A stretch of 33,641 nt of DNA from Actinomycetales bacterium (GTDB taxonomy: Bacteria; Actinomycetota; Actinomycetes; Actinomycetales; Actinomycetaceae). Location: positions 1-33,641 of the forward strand of contig JAATFD010000028.1 of the NCBI GenBank assembly GCA_015655375.1, in the 5' to 3' direction. This document shows positions 9,048 through 18,332 of this stretch, piece after piece (the first letter of the stretch is position 1; each line of letters opens with the position of its first letter). The translations under genes and the position numbers were made by a program. Below the pieces are notes generated by a model that saw only the letters and a program-made list of their open reading frames with translations, had not been told where the DNA came from and searched no databases.

Positions 9048-10715
9048 ATGTCCAGACGCACCTGGAAGGCCGCGTTCGCAGTGCTGAGCGCCGCCCTCGT
9101 CCTTCCCCTTGCCACTGCCTGCTCATCCAGCTCGTCGGCTGATTCGCCCTCGGCCTCCGGATCGGATGCATCCGATTCCGTTCCGGTTGAGGGTGGAACC
9201 CTGACGTGGGCGATCGAAAGTGAACCGACGACTCTCAACCCTCAGCTCAACGGAGGCGCTGCGGCCAAGCACATCCTGCGTGGAATCTTCGACTCGTATC
9301 TGCTGCGGACGGCGAACGGCACCTACGAGCCCTGGCTCGCGCAGAGCTATGAGCAGTCCGCAGACGAGTTGACTACGACGCTCCACCTGCGCACCGACGT
9401 GACGTTCTCCGACGGAGAACCCTTCAACGCCGCCGCCGTGGTCGCCAACTTCGACCTCCTAACCTCCGACTCGTACACGGCCAATCCCTCCGGCCTGACT
9501 TATCTGACGGGCTACCGAGCTGTCGACGACTCGACCGTCGAATTCACGACCTCGAAGCCCGACGCACTCTTCCTCGAGTACCTTTCCTCGATCAGCTCGG
9601 CACCGATCGCACCCAACTCCCTGTCCAGCAGCGAACTCGAGTCTGGTGGCACCGAGATCTACGGCACCGGCCCGTTCACCCTGGCCGAATGGACCGAGGG
9701 ACAACAGATCGTCCTTGACAAGCGCACCGACTACGCATGGGCCCCCACTTCTGTCGCCACGGCCGACGGCACGGCCTACCTCGACCAGGTCACCTACCGC
9801 GTGCTCACGGAGAACTCGACACGCACCGGCGCCCTCAGCTCGGGGCAGGTGGACGTGGCCACCGGTATTCCGGCACTCGATGTCTCACTCTTCGATGGCG
9901 TCGATGGCTTCGACTACCAGCAGAACCTCGCAGCAGGCTCCCCGTACTCGCTCTACCTCAACGTCTCGAAGGCTCCGTTGGACGACGAGCGCGTGCGTGA
10001 GGCCCTGCGCCTGGGGATCGACCTCGATTCACTATTACAGTCCACTTATCAGGGAACCGTCACACGCGCCTGGAGCTCCATCAGCCCGACCAGTCCCTTC
10101 TACGACACCAGCTACGAGAATTCATGGTCGTACGACCCTGATCGGGCGAACGCCCTGCTTGACGAGGCTGGCTGGAGCGAGCGCGACTCCGAGGGCTATC
10201 GGACCAAGGACGGGGAGCGACTGACACTGCATGACTGGACGGTGTCCGCCTACGTTCGAGACAACCGCGACGTTCTCAACGAAGCCATCGGCGCCCAACT
10301 TACGTCGAGCCTCGGGATCGAGTACGACTTCAAGCTCGTGGATTCCGGGACAGAGTCAGAACACGCCACCGCCAACGATTACGACATCTTCGACAATTCA
10401 TACAACGCCACCGATGCAGCAGCCTCGTTCGATGTCCTCTATTACTCGGACCCTGCCCGCGGTACGATCGCCCGCGGCAAGTACCGGGACTCGACTCTCG
10501 ACGACCTCATCGACTCCGGCCGGTTCTCCACGGACCTGGCTGCGCGCAAGGACGTCTATGCGCAGATCCAGAAATACGTGCACGATGAGGTCTATCAGAT
10601 CCCGCTCTACCTCTCGCAAGACTCCGTGGCGAACAGCGATGATGTTCATGGAGTGGCTTTCGACCCGGCGTCGGGATTCGTCTGGGGAGCCTACAACGTC
10701 TGGAAGGACCAGTGA
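9048..10715 (+). CDS. Family 5 extracellular solute-binding lipoprotein, operon 1
   Basis: Substrate-capturing lipoprotein (555 residues) of the operon-1 importer. A basic N-terminus and hydrophobic helix end in the lipobox LATAC with Cys25 as the lipidation site; a Ser-rich linker follows. The mature part has the SBP family 5 signatures: GGTLTWAIESEPTTLNP near the start, a segment with FSDGEPFNAAAVVANF, a YGTGPFTLAEW segment and ERVREALRLGIDLDSL. Family members bind di- and oligopeptides, nickel or glycosides; the peptidase genes downstream favour peptides here. AAGGAG lies eight bases before the ATG. A 78-bp pyrimidine-rich gap separates it from the ATPase gene, while its stop overlaps the next gene (TGATG). 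Confidence 0.93.
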   Translation: MSRRTWKAAFAVLSAALVLPLATACSSSSSADSPSASGSDASDSVPVEGGTLTWAIESEPTTLNPQLNGGAAAKHILRGIFDSYLLRTANGTYEPWLAQSYEQSADELTTTLHLRTDVTFSDGEPFNAAAVVANFDLLTSDSYTANPSGLTYLTGYRAVDDSTVEFTTSKPDALFLEYLSSISSAPIAPNSLSSSELESGGTEIYGTGPFTLAEWTEGQQIVLDKRTDYAWAPTSVATADGTAYLDQVTYRVLTENSTRTGALSSGQVDVATGIPALDVSLFDGVDGFDYQQNLAAGSPYSLYLNVSKAPLDDERVREALRLGIDLDSLLQSTYQGTVTRAWSSISPTSPFYDTSYENSWSYDPDRANALLDEAGWSERDSEGYRTKDGERLTLHDWTVSAYVRDNRDVLNEAIGAQLTSSLGIEYDFKLVDSGTESEHATANDYDIFDNSYNATDAAASFDVLYYSDPARGTIARGKYRDSTLDDLIDSGRFSTDLAARKDVYAQIQKYVHDEVYQIPLYLSQDSVANSDDVHGVAFDPASGFVWGAYNVWKDQ

Positions 10716-12070
10716 TGAGCACCGCGAAGAAGCGCAACGGCGGGTATGTCGTGGACGATCCGACGCCACGGGCTCCGGACCGCGTGATCACCGGCGCGCG
10801 GGCGTGGACCGGCGTGCGCGCCGGCGTGGTCAAAGACGCGGCCGTCGTGATCCGCGACCGGTCCATCGCCTGGGTCGGTCCCGCTCCTCTGCTGCCGTCC
10901 GAGTATGCGAACATGCCCCATGAGGATCATGAGGGAGCCACCCTGCTTCCCGGCCTCATCGAGGTCCACGCCCACCTGGGTGGTTTCGCCTACGAGTATG
11001 AGCCGAACGTTCCCGATCCCGACCGGCTCAACCCTGGGTGGCATGCGCTGGGTTCGCTGACCACAGCCCGTCAGCTCGCCTCGCTGGGGGTCACGACGGT
11101 CCAGTCGCTGGGGGCCAAGCACTTCGCCGACGTCGCGCTGCGTGAGGCGACCGAACTGGGTCTGGTCGAGGGACCGCGCATCGTTGCCTCTGGGCCTCAG
11201 ATCACGACGACCGGCGGGCACTCCTGGGCAACTGGAGGGGAGGCCGACGGGATCATCGAGATCGTCCATCGCATCCGCGAGCACCACAAGGCTGGCGTCG
11301 ACACGATCAAGGTCATGGCAACCGGCGGATTCGGCACCTACGGGTCAGCCCCGTGGAACGCCCAATTCACCCAGGAAGAACTCAACGTCCTGGTCGCAGA
11401 GGCCCACCGGCTGGGCAAGAACACCGCCGCCCACGCCCACGGCACCCAAGGCATCGAGCGGTCTGTCCACGCGGGCATCGACCTCGTCGCCCATGGATCC
11501 TTCATCGGAGCCGACGGGAAGACCGCCTTCGACCCGCGTTTGGCCGACGAGATGGCCGAACGCGGCACGTACGTCGACACCACGAGCCCGCCAAGCTTCC
11601 CTTCGGTGCCCGGAGAGACGACGACTCCGCGAGCCAAGGATCTCTTCGACCACGGCGTCCGTCTGGCCACCGGCAACGACATCGGCGCCGTGCTCCCGCC
11701 CAGCGGCTACATCTTCACACTGCATGAGCTCGAGGCTTCGGGAATCCCGCGCGAGGACGTCCTCCTGGCCGCGACCTCGAACGCAGCAGCGGCGGCGGGT
11801 CTGGCCGGTGTCACGGGCGTACTGGGCGAAGGTTACTCCGCAGATCTGCTGGTCGTCAACGGGAACCCCCTAGACGACCTCGACGCACTGGACCACCTCG
11901 ACCAGATCATCATTGAGGGCCACGAATTCCGGCGTGACCCTGTCGAACCCTTCGATCCATCCGCTCCGCGTCACCTGTCCGGCCTGCATCAGCACACACC
12001 CAGTGGCCTCGACGCACGGACCGTCTGGGTCGAACGACAGCGGCGTGCGGCTCACCACCCAGGAGTGTGA
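10715..12070 (+). CDS. Metal-dependent amidohydrolase (Xaa-Pro dipeptidase/imidazolonepropionase-like)
   Basis: A 451-residue amidohydrolase-superfamily enzyme. Metal ligands of the TIM barrel can be placed: HAH at 85-87, a likely carboxylated Lys199 in DTIKVMATGG, His240/242 in AAHAHG, His260 in LVAHGSF and Asp322 in LATGNDIG (usually GTD in relatives). The C-terminal small beta domain is present (GVLGEGYSADLLVVNGNPLDDL). Relatives hydrolyse Xaa-Pro and N-acyl dipeptides or cyclic amides; the exact substrate cannot be read from sequence. No signal peptide, so cytoplasmic. The ATG at 10715 overlaps the SBP stop; a GTG one codon earlier is possible. GGAAGG provides the ribosome binding site. 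The position after a peptide importer suggests it processes imported peptides or an amide-containing ligand. Confidence 0.88.
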   Translation: MSTAKKRNGGYVVDDPTPRAPDRVITGARAWTGVRAGVVKDAAVVIRDRSIAWVGPAPLLPSEYANMPHEDHEGATLLPGLIEVHAHLGGFAYEYEPNVPDPDRLNPGWHALGSLTTARQLASLGVTTVQSLGAKHFADVALREATELGLVEGPRIVASGPQITTTGGHSWATGGEADGIIEIVHRIREHHKAGVDTIKVMATGGFGTYGSAPWNAQFTQEELNVLVAEAHRLGKNTAAHAHGTQGIERSVHAGIDLVAHGSFIGADGKTAFDPRLADEMAERGTYVDTTSPPSFPSVPGETTTPRAKDLFDHGVRLATGNDIGAVLPPSGYIFTLHELEASGIPREDVLLAATSNAAAAAGLAGVTGVLGEGYSADLLVVNGNPLDDLDALDHLDQIIIEGHEFRRDPVEPFDPSAPRHLSGLHQHTPSGLDARTVWVERQRRAAHHPGV

Positions 12071-12075
12071 ACATC

Positions 12076-13566
12076 ATGCCGCCGTTGGACGAGCGCATCA
12101 ACGACCACGAGGACGCCACCGCCGTCACACATCATGTGCTCGACACGGACCGGGGCACGATCCGCTACACGGCGACGGCTGGATACCTGGATGTCGTCGA
12201 AGAGACGTGGAGCGGGAACCGCAACCCGGCGACCGCACGTGTCTTCGCCACCAGCTACGTGGTGCGGGCACACAGCGATCGTGGAGGCTCGACGCGCTGG
12301 TTGAGCCCAGAAGAGTCGCGAGCCCGGCCCGTGACCTTCGTGTACAACGGCGGTCCGGGCTCGACCTCGATGTGGTTGCACCTCGGGTTGTTCGGGCCCC
12401 GCCGCGTCGTTGCGCTGAATGGTTTCGAACGCCTTGCCCCGCCCTACGAGGTCGTCGACAACACCGAGACGCCGCTGATCGACACGGACCTCGTCGTATT
12501 GGATTTCGTCGATTCCGGATACTCGCGCATGGCGCCCGGCGAGGACCCCGCTGCGTTCCATGGCGTCTCGCGCGATGTGGATCTGGCCAGTGAGGTCGTG
12601 CGGCTGTGGGTGACGCGCAACGAGCGCTGGCGCTCCCCGATCCTGTTGGCGGGAGAGTCCTACGGGGTCCTGCGCACTGCCAAGGTCGCCGAGCGCCTGA
12701 TCAGCGTCCACGGCTTATACCCGGCGGGGCTGATTTTGATCTCCTCCCCCATCGGCCCGAACACGATGGATTTCTCACCGGGCACGATCCTGGCATCGAT
12801 TGCCTTCCTCCCCTCGTACGCGGCAGTCGCCCATTTCCATGGCAAGCACCCCGGACGCGCGCTGGACGATGTGCTCGCCGAGGCCGAGGCCTTCGCAGCG
12901 GGACCGTTTCTGACCGCGCTGCACGCCGGGGCATTCTTGGATGAGGACACGTACGAAGCCGTCGTCGCCGACACCGCACGCTTGACCGGGCTCTCCCCCG
13001 ACTTCGTGCGGGCCGTCCGACTGAAGATCGACAACGACCGCTTCTTCGCGGAGCTGTTGCGGGACCGGGGCATGGTCACCGGACGCAATGACGGACGCTT
13101 CACGGGATGGAACCGCGACGGCGCCCACGAGGTCCCGGAGTCGGATCCCGCTTATGACGTGATCCGCGGCGCCTACTCCTCGGCGATCAACGACTATCTG
13201 CGCCGCGAGCTCGGGTTCCTCTCCGATCTGCCTTTCGAGGTCCTCACCCGCAGGACGAGGCCGTGGGCGAGCAGCGGGGCTCCGGGCGACGGCTTCAGCG
13301 CCGTCGATTCTTTGTCGAGCGCACTTCGGCTGGATCCTCTGCTGCCCGTGCAGTACCACCTGGGGTACTACGACCTGTGCACACCGTACTGGGGAGCCCA
13401 CACCGATGTCGCCCAGCTCGATGTGCCCCGCGAACTGCTCGACAACATCGAGTTCCACCACTATCACTCCGGCCACATGATCTACCTCGACGAGGACGCA
13501 CGACGAGAGCTGAGCGCGAGCATCGGGAAGTTCGTCAGGAGGGCGGGCGGCGAGGTTCGGGTCTGA
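12076..13566 (+). CDS. Serine carboxypeptidase-like (S10) peptidase, cytoplasmic
   Basis: A 496-residue alpha/beta-hydrolase of the peptidase S10 (carboxypeptidase Y-like) type. The oxyanion-hole segment FVYNGGPGSTSMW is at about 88-100, the nucleophile elbow GESYG at 193-197 (Ser195), the catalytic Asp in GYYDLCTPYWG and the catalytic His in YHSGHMIYL. All three catalytic residues are present. Unlike secreted relatives it has no signal peptide, so it would act inside the cell. The ATG at 12076 has AGGAG at 12061-12065 at good spacing; the GTG at 12067 is too close to that site. The ribosome binding site lies inside the end of the amidohydrolase gene. It ends operon 1 at a hairpin that overlaps its stop codon. 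The likely role is trimming C-terminal residues from imported peptides. Confidence 0.88.
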   Translation: MPPLDERINDHEDATAVTHHVLDTDRGTIRYTATAGYLDVVEETWSGNRNPATARVFATSYVVRAHSDRGGSTRWLSPEESRARPVTFVYNGGPGSTSMWLHLGLFGPRRVVALNGFERLAPPYEVVDNTETPLIDTDLVVLDFVDSGYSRMAPGEDPAAFHGVSRDVDLASEVVRLWVTRNERWRSPILLAGESYGVLRTAKVAERLISVHGLYPAGLILISSPIGPNTMDFSPGTILASIAFLPSYAAVAHFHGKHPGRALDDVLAEAEAFAAGPFLTALHAGAFLDEDTYEAVVADTARLTGLSPDFVRAVRLKIDNDRFFAELLRDRGMVTGRNDGRFTGWNRDGAHEVPESDPAYDVIRGAYSSAINDYLRRELGFLSDLPFEVLTRRTRPWASSGAPGDGFSAVDSLSSALRLDPLLPVQYHLGYYDLCTPYWGAHTDVAQLDVPRELLDNIEFHHYHSGHMIYLDEDARRELSASIGKFVRRAGGEVRV

Positions 13567-13583
13567 GGTCCGCGGCCTCAGAC
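13561..13583. terminator. Hairpin between convergent genes, possible bidirectional terminator
   Basis: A perfect 8-bp stem GTCTGAGG / CCTCAGAC with a 7-base loop includes the stop codon of the S10 peptidase. It sits in the 28-bp gap before the convergent sortase gene and could slow or stop transcription from both sides. Neither side has a T-run, so classic intrinsic termination is doubtful. Confidence 0.4.
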
Positions 13584-13594
13584 AATCGTCGGCG

Positions 13595-14521
13595 TCATTG
13601 CCAGTTGGACGTGGGCCGTGGTCTCGATCGCGGAGACCGCCCCGACCGCCAGACGGATACACCTGCTCCCACGGTAACGGCCACTGCCACAACGGCCCAC
13701 CACGGAAAGCCCGGGCCCTCGGCTCCCCCCGACGCGCGCCCGACGTCGGCCTCGGGCGCGGGGAGAATCCGTTCGCCGGTGACGAGGATGCGTTGTGAGT
13801 TGATTCCCAGCGGCGTGCACGTCACCAGAGTGACCAGATCCTTCCCGGCGACGGGTCCCAAGGACTCGGTCTGGTCGGGATCGACAACGCGCGTGTCCGT
13901 GACCTGATAGACGAGGACCTGGTCGAGCACCGTCAGGGTGAAGGTGTCTCCGACCGCAACTTTGTCGAGGTCCGTGAACAGCGTGGCCGACGCCAGACCG
14001 CGGTGACCGGTGATGACCGAGTGCGTTCCCTCGCCCCCGACCGGCAGCGACGTTCCCTGCAGATGCCCCAGGCCTTCGAGGAGGACCTCGTCGGAGGTCC
14101 CGTGGTAGACCGGCAGGTCGACGTCGATCGAGGGGATCGACAGGCGGCCCATCAGGCCGGTCGAATCCACTTTGAGAATGTCGTCATACACCAACCCAGG
14201 GTCGGAGCTGCTCCCGTCACCGGTGGGAAGGCGTTCGTTCGCCTCCAACCGAGCACCCGCCTTCAGTGCATCGTTGTAGGCATGGGCCTCGGCCAGCTGG
14301 GTCGAAGCCTCAGGATCGAGGCCAGCCTCGACCTGCGCCGTGTAGGCGTTGACGACCTCGGCCTTGGAGTGGTCGAAGAACCAGGACGCGGCGCTCGGGT
14401 AGAGCGCCAACAGGATGCCTCCCCAGGCCAACGCCGCGGCGAGGACCGCCCAGGGAGAAGGACGCCACCGCCCGCCGCGAGCGCAGTCGGGCGCTCGGTG
14501 GGCAGGGCGGTGGCGCGTCAT
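13595..14521 (-). CDS. srtC: Class C sortase (pilus polymerase)
   Basis: A 308-residue class C sortase, which links pilin subunits by isopeptide bonds. An N-terminal membrane helix (about 24-44) precedes an extracellular catalytic beta-barrel with catalytic residues His173 (TGHRG), Cys235 (TLVTCTP) and Arg244 (NSQRILVTG). A second hydrophobic helix (about 272-290) with a basic tail is typical of class C enzymes. An SSSDPG segment at about 104-109 falls where the class C lid (DP plus an aromatic residue) lies; here Gly replaces the aromatic residue. The ATG is preceded by GAGGGGAAG. It is the last gene of the pilus operon, 31 bp after the shaft pilin, and is expected to polymerise the two adjacent LPLTG proteins. 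Confidence 0.95.
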   Translation of the reverse strand: MTRHRPAHRAPDCARGGRWRPSPWAVLAAALAWGGILLALYPSAASWFFDHSKAEVVNAYTAQVEAGLDPEASTQLAEAHAYNDALKAGARLEANERLPTGDGSSSDPGLVYDDILKVDSTGLMGRLSIPSIDVDLPVYHGTSDEVLLEGLGHLQGTSLPVGGEGTHSVITGHRGLASATLFTDLDKVAVGDTFTLTVLDQVLVYQVTDTRVVDPDQTESLGPVAGKDLVTLVTCTPLGINSQRILVTGERILPAPEADVGRASGGAEGPGFPWWAVVAVAVTVGAGVSVWRSGRSPRSRPRPTSNWQ

Positions 14522-14552
14522 GCGGATCTTCCCCTCAGGACCGATGGCTCGT

Positions 14553-15965
14553 TCAGGCCTGGCGGCTCCGCCGGATCAGGCTCACTCCAGCGGCGCTCAG
14601 GACGAGGACCACGCCCGCGATCGTCAGCAGAAGTCTTCCATTCGCACCGGTCAGCGGCAATTGAGGGACGTCCTGGCGCGTGTTCTCCACGGAGATGACC
14701 GCCGCATCGGCGGTGGAGCCCGCAGTGACAGTGACCTTCTGCGGATCCGAGTTGAGGATGAAGCCAGCGGGAGCCGCCGTCTCCACGATCCAGTAATCGC
14801 GCGAGCCGGACTGCCCGACGTTGAGACCCTCGATCAGGGCCGCGCCGTCGCTTCCGGTCGTGAAGGTGTCGACCCCGGACACGCTGATGGGATTGGTTCC
14901 AGCAGTGGCGTCTTCCTGGGAGGAGAAGACCTGGAACGAAGCGCCTGACAGAGACTGGCGTTGGTCATCGGCCGTAGTGAACTTGTCGATGCGAACGGCG
15001 CCCCATTTCGTGACGGGCTTGTTCGTCGTGCCGTCGTAGTCATTGACGTTGACCAGGGCCTGGTTGGCGATCGTCCCGTCCCCGATCGAGGTGACGGCGG
15101 TCGACAACGTGACGGTCAGCTTTTCGCCAGCATGTGCCTGCAGCTTCGCCAGACCCTCCGTCGTGAAGGTGACCGTCACCTTCTGGCCTTCCGTGGCACT
15201 GATGTAGTCCGTGTCCGCAGTGAGGTCGACCGGTCCAGCGACAGTGGCCGACTGGTAGCTCAAGCGATCGTCGAGGGTGTCGGTGATGACGAGCTTGCTC
15301 AGTGACTCTCCCTGGCCCTCGGCCGGAATCGTCACAGAGATCGGCCATGTCACGATGTCGCCCAGCCCTAACGCAGATGAATCGTCGACCTGTTTGTCGA
15401 TCGCGGTCACGGAATTCTTCGGGTAGACGTGGACGTCGTAGAGCCAGCCGGAATCGTGCGGCAGCGGGATCGTCACGAAGAACGGGGCCGTCGACGTCGT
15501 GATTGGATTCGCACCTGAGTCGGTCTCTTGGACCAGGTAGACACCGATCGGAAGATCCGAGAAGCGGGCAGTCCCCTCGGCGCTGGTCACCTGGGTGCTT
15601 GTTCCACCGAGGTCGTATGTCACGCCATTCCCGTCCGTGACGACGCCATTCGAGTACGCGAGGCCGGAGACGACGTCCCAACTTGCTGAGGAGGCGAGGT
15701 CGAGACCCTCGACCGGGCTCGCGGTGAAGGTGACCCCTTCCAGAGGGGTCAGGCCGGAGGTGTCGATCGCAGTCCCGTCCCCAGCGGTGTCGGCCGCCGG
15801 GCTGGTCTGCTCGAACTTGTGGACGGTGATCGATCCCGTGCGGGTGACGTCGATGTTTCCGGAGTCGTCTGCTCTGGCGGACGTGCTCGCTGCGATCAGA
15901 CCGATGGCCGCCGCGCAGAAGCCGGCGAGGATCCGCCTGCTGGCACTGTGTCGTGGGGTGTTCAT
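14553..15965 (-). CDS. Major (shaft) pilin, LPLTG-anchored, FimP/SpaA-like
   Basis: A fimbrial shaft subunit of 470 residues. A Sec signal peptide (about 1-32, ending SARA) is followed by an N-terminal domain, a pilin motif WLYDVHVYPKN with the polymerising Lys at about 183, a middle Cna-type domain, and a C-terminal CnaB domain with the E-box YWIVETAAPAGF (Glu at about 395). The sorting signal is LPLTG (436-440), then a hydrophobic helix and RRSRQA. In this family sortase C joins the Thr of LPLTG of one subunit to the motif Lys of the next, and the E-box Glu supports intramolecular isopeptide bonds. A second QET segment (about 146-148) may be another E-box. AAAGGA lies about 13 bases before the ATG. 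It follows the tip pilin by 18 bp. Confidence 0.95.
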   Translation of the reverse strand: MNTPRHSASRRILAGFCAAAIGLIAASTSARADDSGNIDVTRTGSITVHKFEQTSPAADTAGDGTAIDTSGLTPLEGVTFTASPVEGLDLASSASWDVVSGLAYSNGVVTDGNGVTYDLGGTSTQVTSAEGTARFSDLPIGVYLVQETDSGANPITTSTAPFFVTIPLPHDSGWLYDVHVYPKNSVTAIDKQVDDSSALGLGDIVTWPISVTIPAEGQGESLSKLVITDTLDDRLSYQSATVAGPVDLTADTDYISATEGQKVTVTFTTEGLAKLQAHAGEKLTVTLSTAVTSIGDGTIANQALVNVNDYDGTTNKPVTKWGAVRIDKFTTADDQRQSLSGASFQVFSSQEDATAGTNPISVSGVDTFTTGSDGAALIEGLNVGQSGSRDYWIVETAAPAGFILNSDPQKVTVTAGSTADAAVISVENTRQDVPQLPLTGANGRLLLTIAGVVLVLSAAGVSLIRRSRQA

Positions 15966-15983
15966 GGAATGTGATGTGTCCTT

Positions 15984-18332
15984 TCAATGGGCGCCGCGCG
16001 ATGCGGCATGTGGGGGGACGGTGTCCGATCGATTTCTGCGCCAGTGAGCCAAGAAACCCGCGAGGCCGGAGAGGAGCACGAGGCCACCTCCGCCCAGGAG
16101 AAATGCGTCGGTGCTAGTTCCACCAGTCAAGGGAAGAGTTGGAGGAATGGCTCGCGCGTTGACGAACGGACTACCGTCGATCGTGACCGTCGCCCCGTTC
16201 TCATCGATGTCGAAGGGGTGCGCGGCGTCGTCGAGAACGAAACCAACAGGGGCACTTGTCTCGCGAAGTTCATAGGAGCCGTACACCAGACTCGCGACAG
16301 TCAGCACCCCTGCCCGAGGATCGGCGTCGGGACCGGAACACGCCGAGGCTTCGTCAGCCACGCAATCGGTGACGCCGATCGCGTCCCGTGTGGGATCTGT
16401 CGGGGTGATGGACCACTGCGACCCAGCCAGCGCGGTACCGTCCTGGTCTGTCTTCGACCAGGTCACGGAACCGGTGATCGACCGATTGATGAGGTCCCCG
16501 AGGTCGATGACCCGCTCATCGCTGTCGATATGGATCGCGTGGACGTCGGAACTGACGACGTAGCCGTCGGGCGCGGCGGTCTCCTGAAGGGTCCAGTCAC
16601 CCGGAAGAAGATCGGTGACGAGGAAGCCCCCGGGCATCTCGTCCTCATCGTGCCCGTCGCCACCGGCGGAACCTGTGTTGTCGACGACCTCGATCGCCTC
16701 ACCGGACGGGTTCGTGGGAGTCAGCGTCCACGTGGAGCCCGCCAGAGCGTCACCGGTTTCATCCGTCTTGTGCCACGTCACAGACCCCTCAATCGCCGTG
16801 TTGGTGAACGTGCACGAGATCGCCGTCGCAGATCCAGAGGACACCGGGGGAATCGTCACCGTGTATTCCGTGTCGCTCACCCTCGTGGTCGACACCACAG
16901 CGTCATCGGCCGCGGTGTTCCGGCAGACCAGGGACGAGTCATACATGCTGAGATCCATGCCCGCGCCACCGGCGCCAGACTCGACCAACCGATATGTCTG
17001 GCCGACCACGGCCACGACCGGCCCTGCGATTTGGTCCTGCACTCCGAGACTGTCTCCTGTAGTGGTCGCTGACGCCGACGCCGTAGCGCTGTCCTCGGGG
17101 AAGATCTGCAGACGGAATTGGTCGTCTGCCCCCGACCTCGAGACGATGTCTTTACGGAGTTCGAGCGTGGGGGGCTGGTTGCAGCTGGCCAGGTCCACTC
17201 CCGTTCCAGACAGCCCCACCAGCGTCGTGGTGCTGCCGACCACGGCCTGCCCGGAGTCGGGGTCCATCAGCCACGCGGTGGTCAATGCACCGTTGGAAGA
17301 CTGGACGAGGACGCGCCCGTCCGAGTTGAAGGCGATGCCGTTGATGTTGCCAGCGGGCGTCCCCGACAGAATCGGCGTGTCTTGACCGCTGATGGCGCCA
17401 CCATTGGCGGCCGCGAGACTCTCCGCGGTGACAGGGATGATCCGCAGGTTGGTGTCACCGTCGCTCCACAAGATGTAGAGATCACCGCTCGCTGAGAAGG
17501 CGAGGTCGCCGTTGGCCCCGCTCGTCGAGCGACCGGAGGCAACAGCAACGTGCCCGACATAGGTGATCGCATGTGTGGACGCGTCCATGCGCCACAGGTG
17601 GAACTCAATCGTGTAGGAGTCCCGTCCGTTGCCCCGATTCGTGACACTGTATCCGCCAAAGTAGTAGGCCCCGGAGGAATCGACCGGGCTGACTCCGCCA
17701 GCGATCAGTCTGTTGCTTGTCGCGAAGGCCGGTCCCCCTCCCGCCGGATCCGTGTACAGCGTCGTGAGCGGGGTGACTGCTTGGAACGCTCCTCCAGACT
17801 CGGATGTGTAAACCATCACCTGGTTGTCCCCACTGCCGCGATCGAACGCGAACGCAGTGGATCCGTCTCTGCCGACGGCCAACCCGTTGAAGGTCCCATA
17901 ACCGACCCGACCGACCTGACTGACCTCGCCGACCTGAGAGTCGACGGAGTCACCGGAGGACGTGACTCGGCCGATCTGCCCGCCGCTCGTGATCGTGTAG
18001 AACGTCCCCGGCTGACAGGAGAACATGTCACCAGATTCTGCAAGGGAATCGCGTTGAACCTGCGTCTGCAGCGAAGAGGTCTCGTCCTCGGTGCTCGGTG
18101 CGTCGGTGCTCGGTGCGGCCGAGGGCTCCGCGCTCGATGAGGGAATGGGTGTTGATTCTCGATCGGACTGGCCGCTCTGAGGGTCTGTCACGGAGGACAA
18201 ACCACTTTGAGGCTCGGAGAACGACGAGACATCCTGGACCGCGGCCTGCGAGGACGCCGCCGAAAGGGCCATCATCGCTGCCACAGCAACCGCCGCGACG
18301 GCGGTCAGCCCGCGTCGGGGTGTCAGATGCAT
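15984..18332 (-). CDS. Tip pilin/adhesin, LPLTG-anchored, FimQ-like
   Basis: A 782-residue surface protein in the position of the tip adhesin (fimQ) of Actinomyces type 1 fimbriae. It has a signal peptide (about 1-31, ending SSQAA), a Ser/Pro/Thr-rich stalk to about 95, then a region of about 300 residues with recurring short beta-like units (GDLYILWSDGD, GRVLVQSSNGAL) that could be a beta-propeller. A beta-rich domain and two tandem CnaB/SpaA-type domains follow, starting GSVTWHKTD and GSVTWSKTD and each ending in an E-box (LQETAAPDGY, LRETSAPVGF). LPLTG is at about 733-737, followed by a helix and a longer basic tail. There is no Lys-containing pilin motif, as expected for a tip subunit. 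The start is uncertain: ATG 18332 fits the signal peptide but has a weak ribosome binding site; the frame stays open upstream to 18554. Confidence 0.88.
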   Translation of the reverse strand: MHLTPRRGLTAVAAVAVAAMMALSAASSQAAVQDVSSFSEPQSGLSSVTDPQSGQSDRESTPIPSSSAEPSAAPSTDAPSTEDETSSLQTQVQRDSLAESGDMFSCQPGTFYTITSGGQIGRVTSSGDSVDSQVGEVSQVGRVGYGTFNGLAVGRDGSTAFAFDRGSGDNQVMVYTSESGGAFQAVTPLTTLYTDPAGGGPAFATSNRLIAGGVSPVDSSGAYYFGGYSVTNRGNGRDSYTIEFHLWRMDASTHAITYVGHVAVASGRSTSGANGDLAFSASGDLYILWSDGDTNLRIIPVTAESLAAANGGAISGQDTPILSGTPAGNINGIAFNSDGRVLVQSSNGALTTAWLMDPDSGQAVVGSTTTLVGLSGTGVDLASCNQPPTLELRKDIVSRSGADDQFRLQIFPEDSATASASATTTGDSLGVQDQIAGPVVAVVGQTYRLVESGAGGAGMDLSMYDSSLVCRNTAADDAVVSTTRVSDTEYTVTIPPVSSGSATAISCTFTNTAIEGSVTWHKTDETGDALAGSTWTLTPTNPSGEAIEVVDNTGSAGGDGHDEDEMPGGFLVTDLLPGDWTLQETAAPDGYVVSSDVHAIHIDSDERVIDLGDLINRSITGSVTWSKTDQDGTALAGSQWSITPTDPTRDAIGVTDCVADEASACSGPDADPRAGVLTVASLVYGSYELRETSAPVGFVLDDAAHPFDIDENGATVTIDGSPFVNARAIPPTLPLTGGTSTDAFLLGGGGLVLLSGLAGFLAHWRRNRSDTVPPHAASRGAH

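Noticed and set aside
12775-13692. Minus-strand open frame of 305 codons opposite the S10 peptidase
   Set aside because: Antisense to a gene with an intact catalytic triad; no recognisable features.
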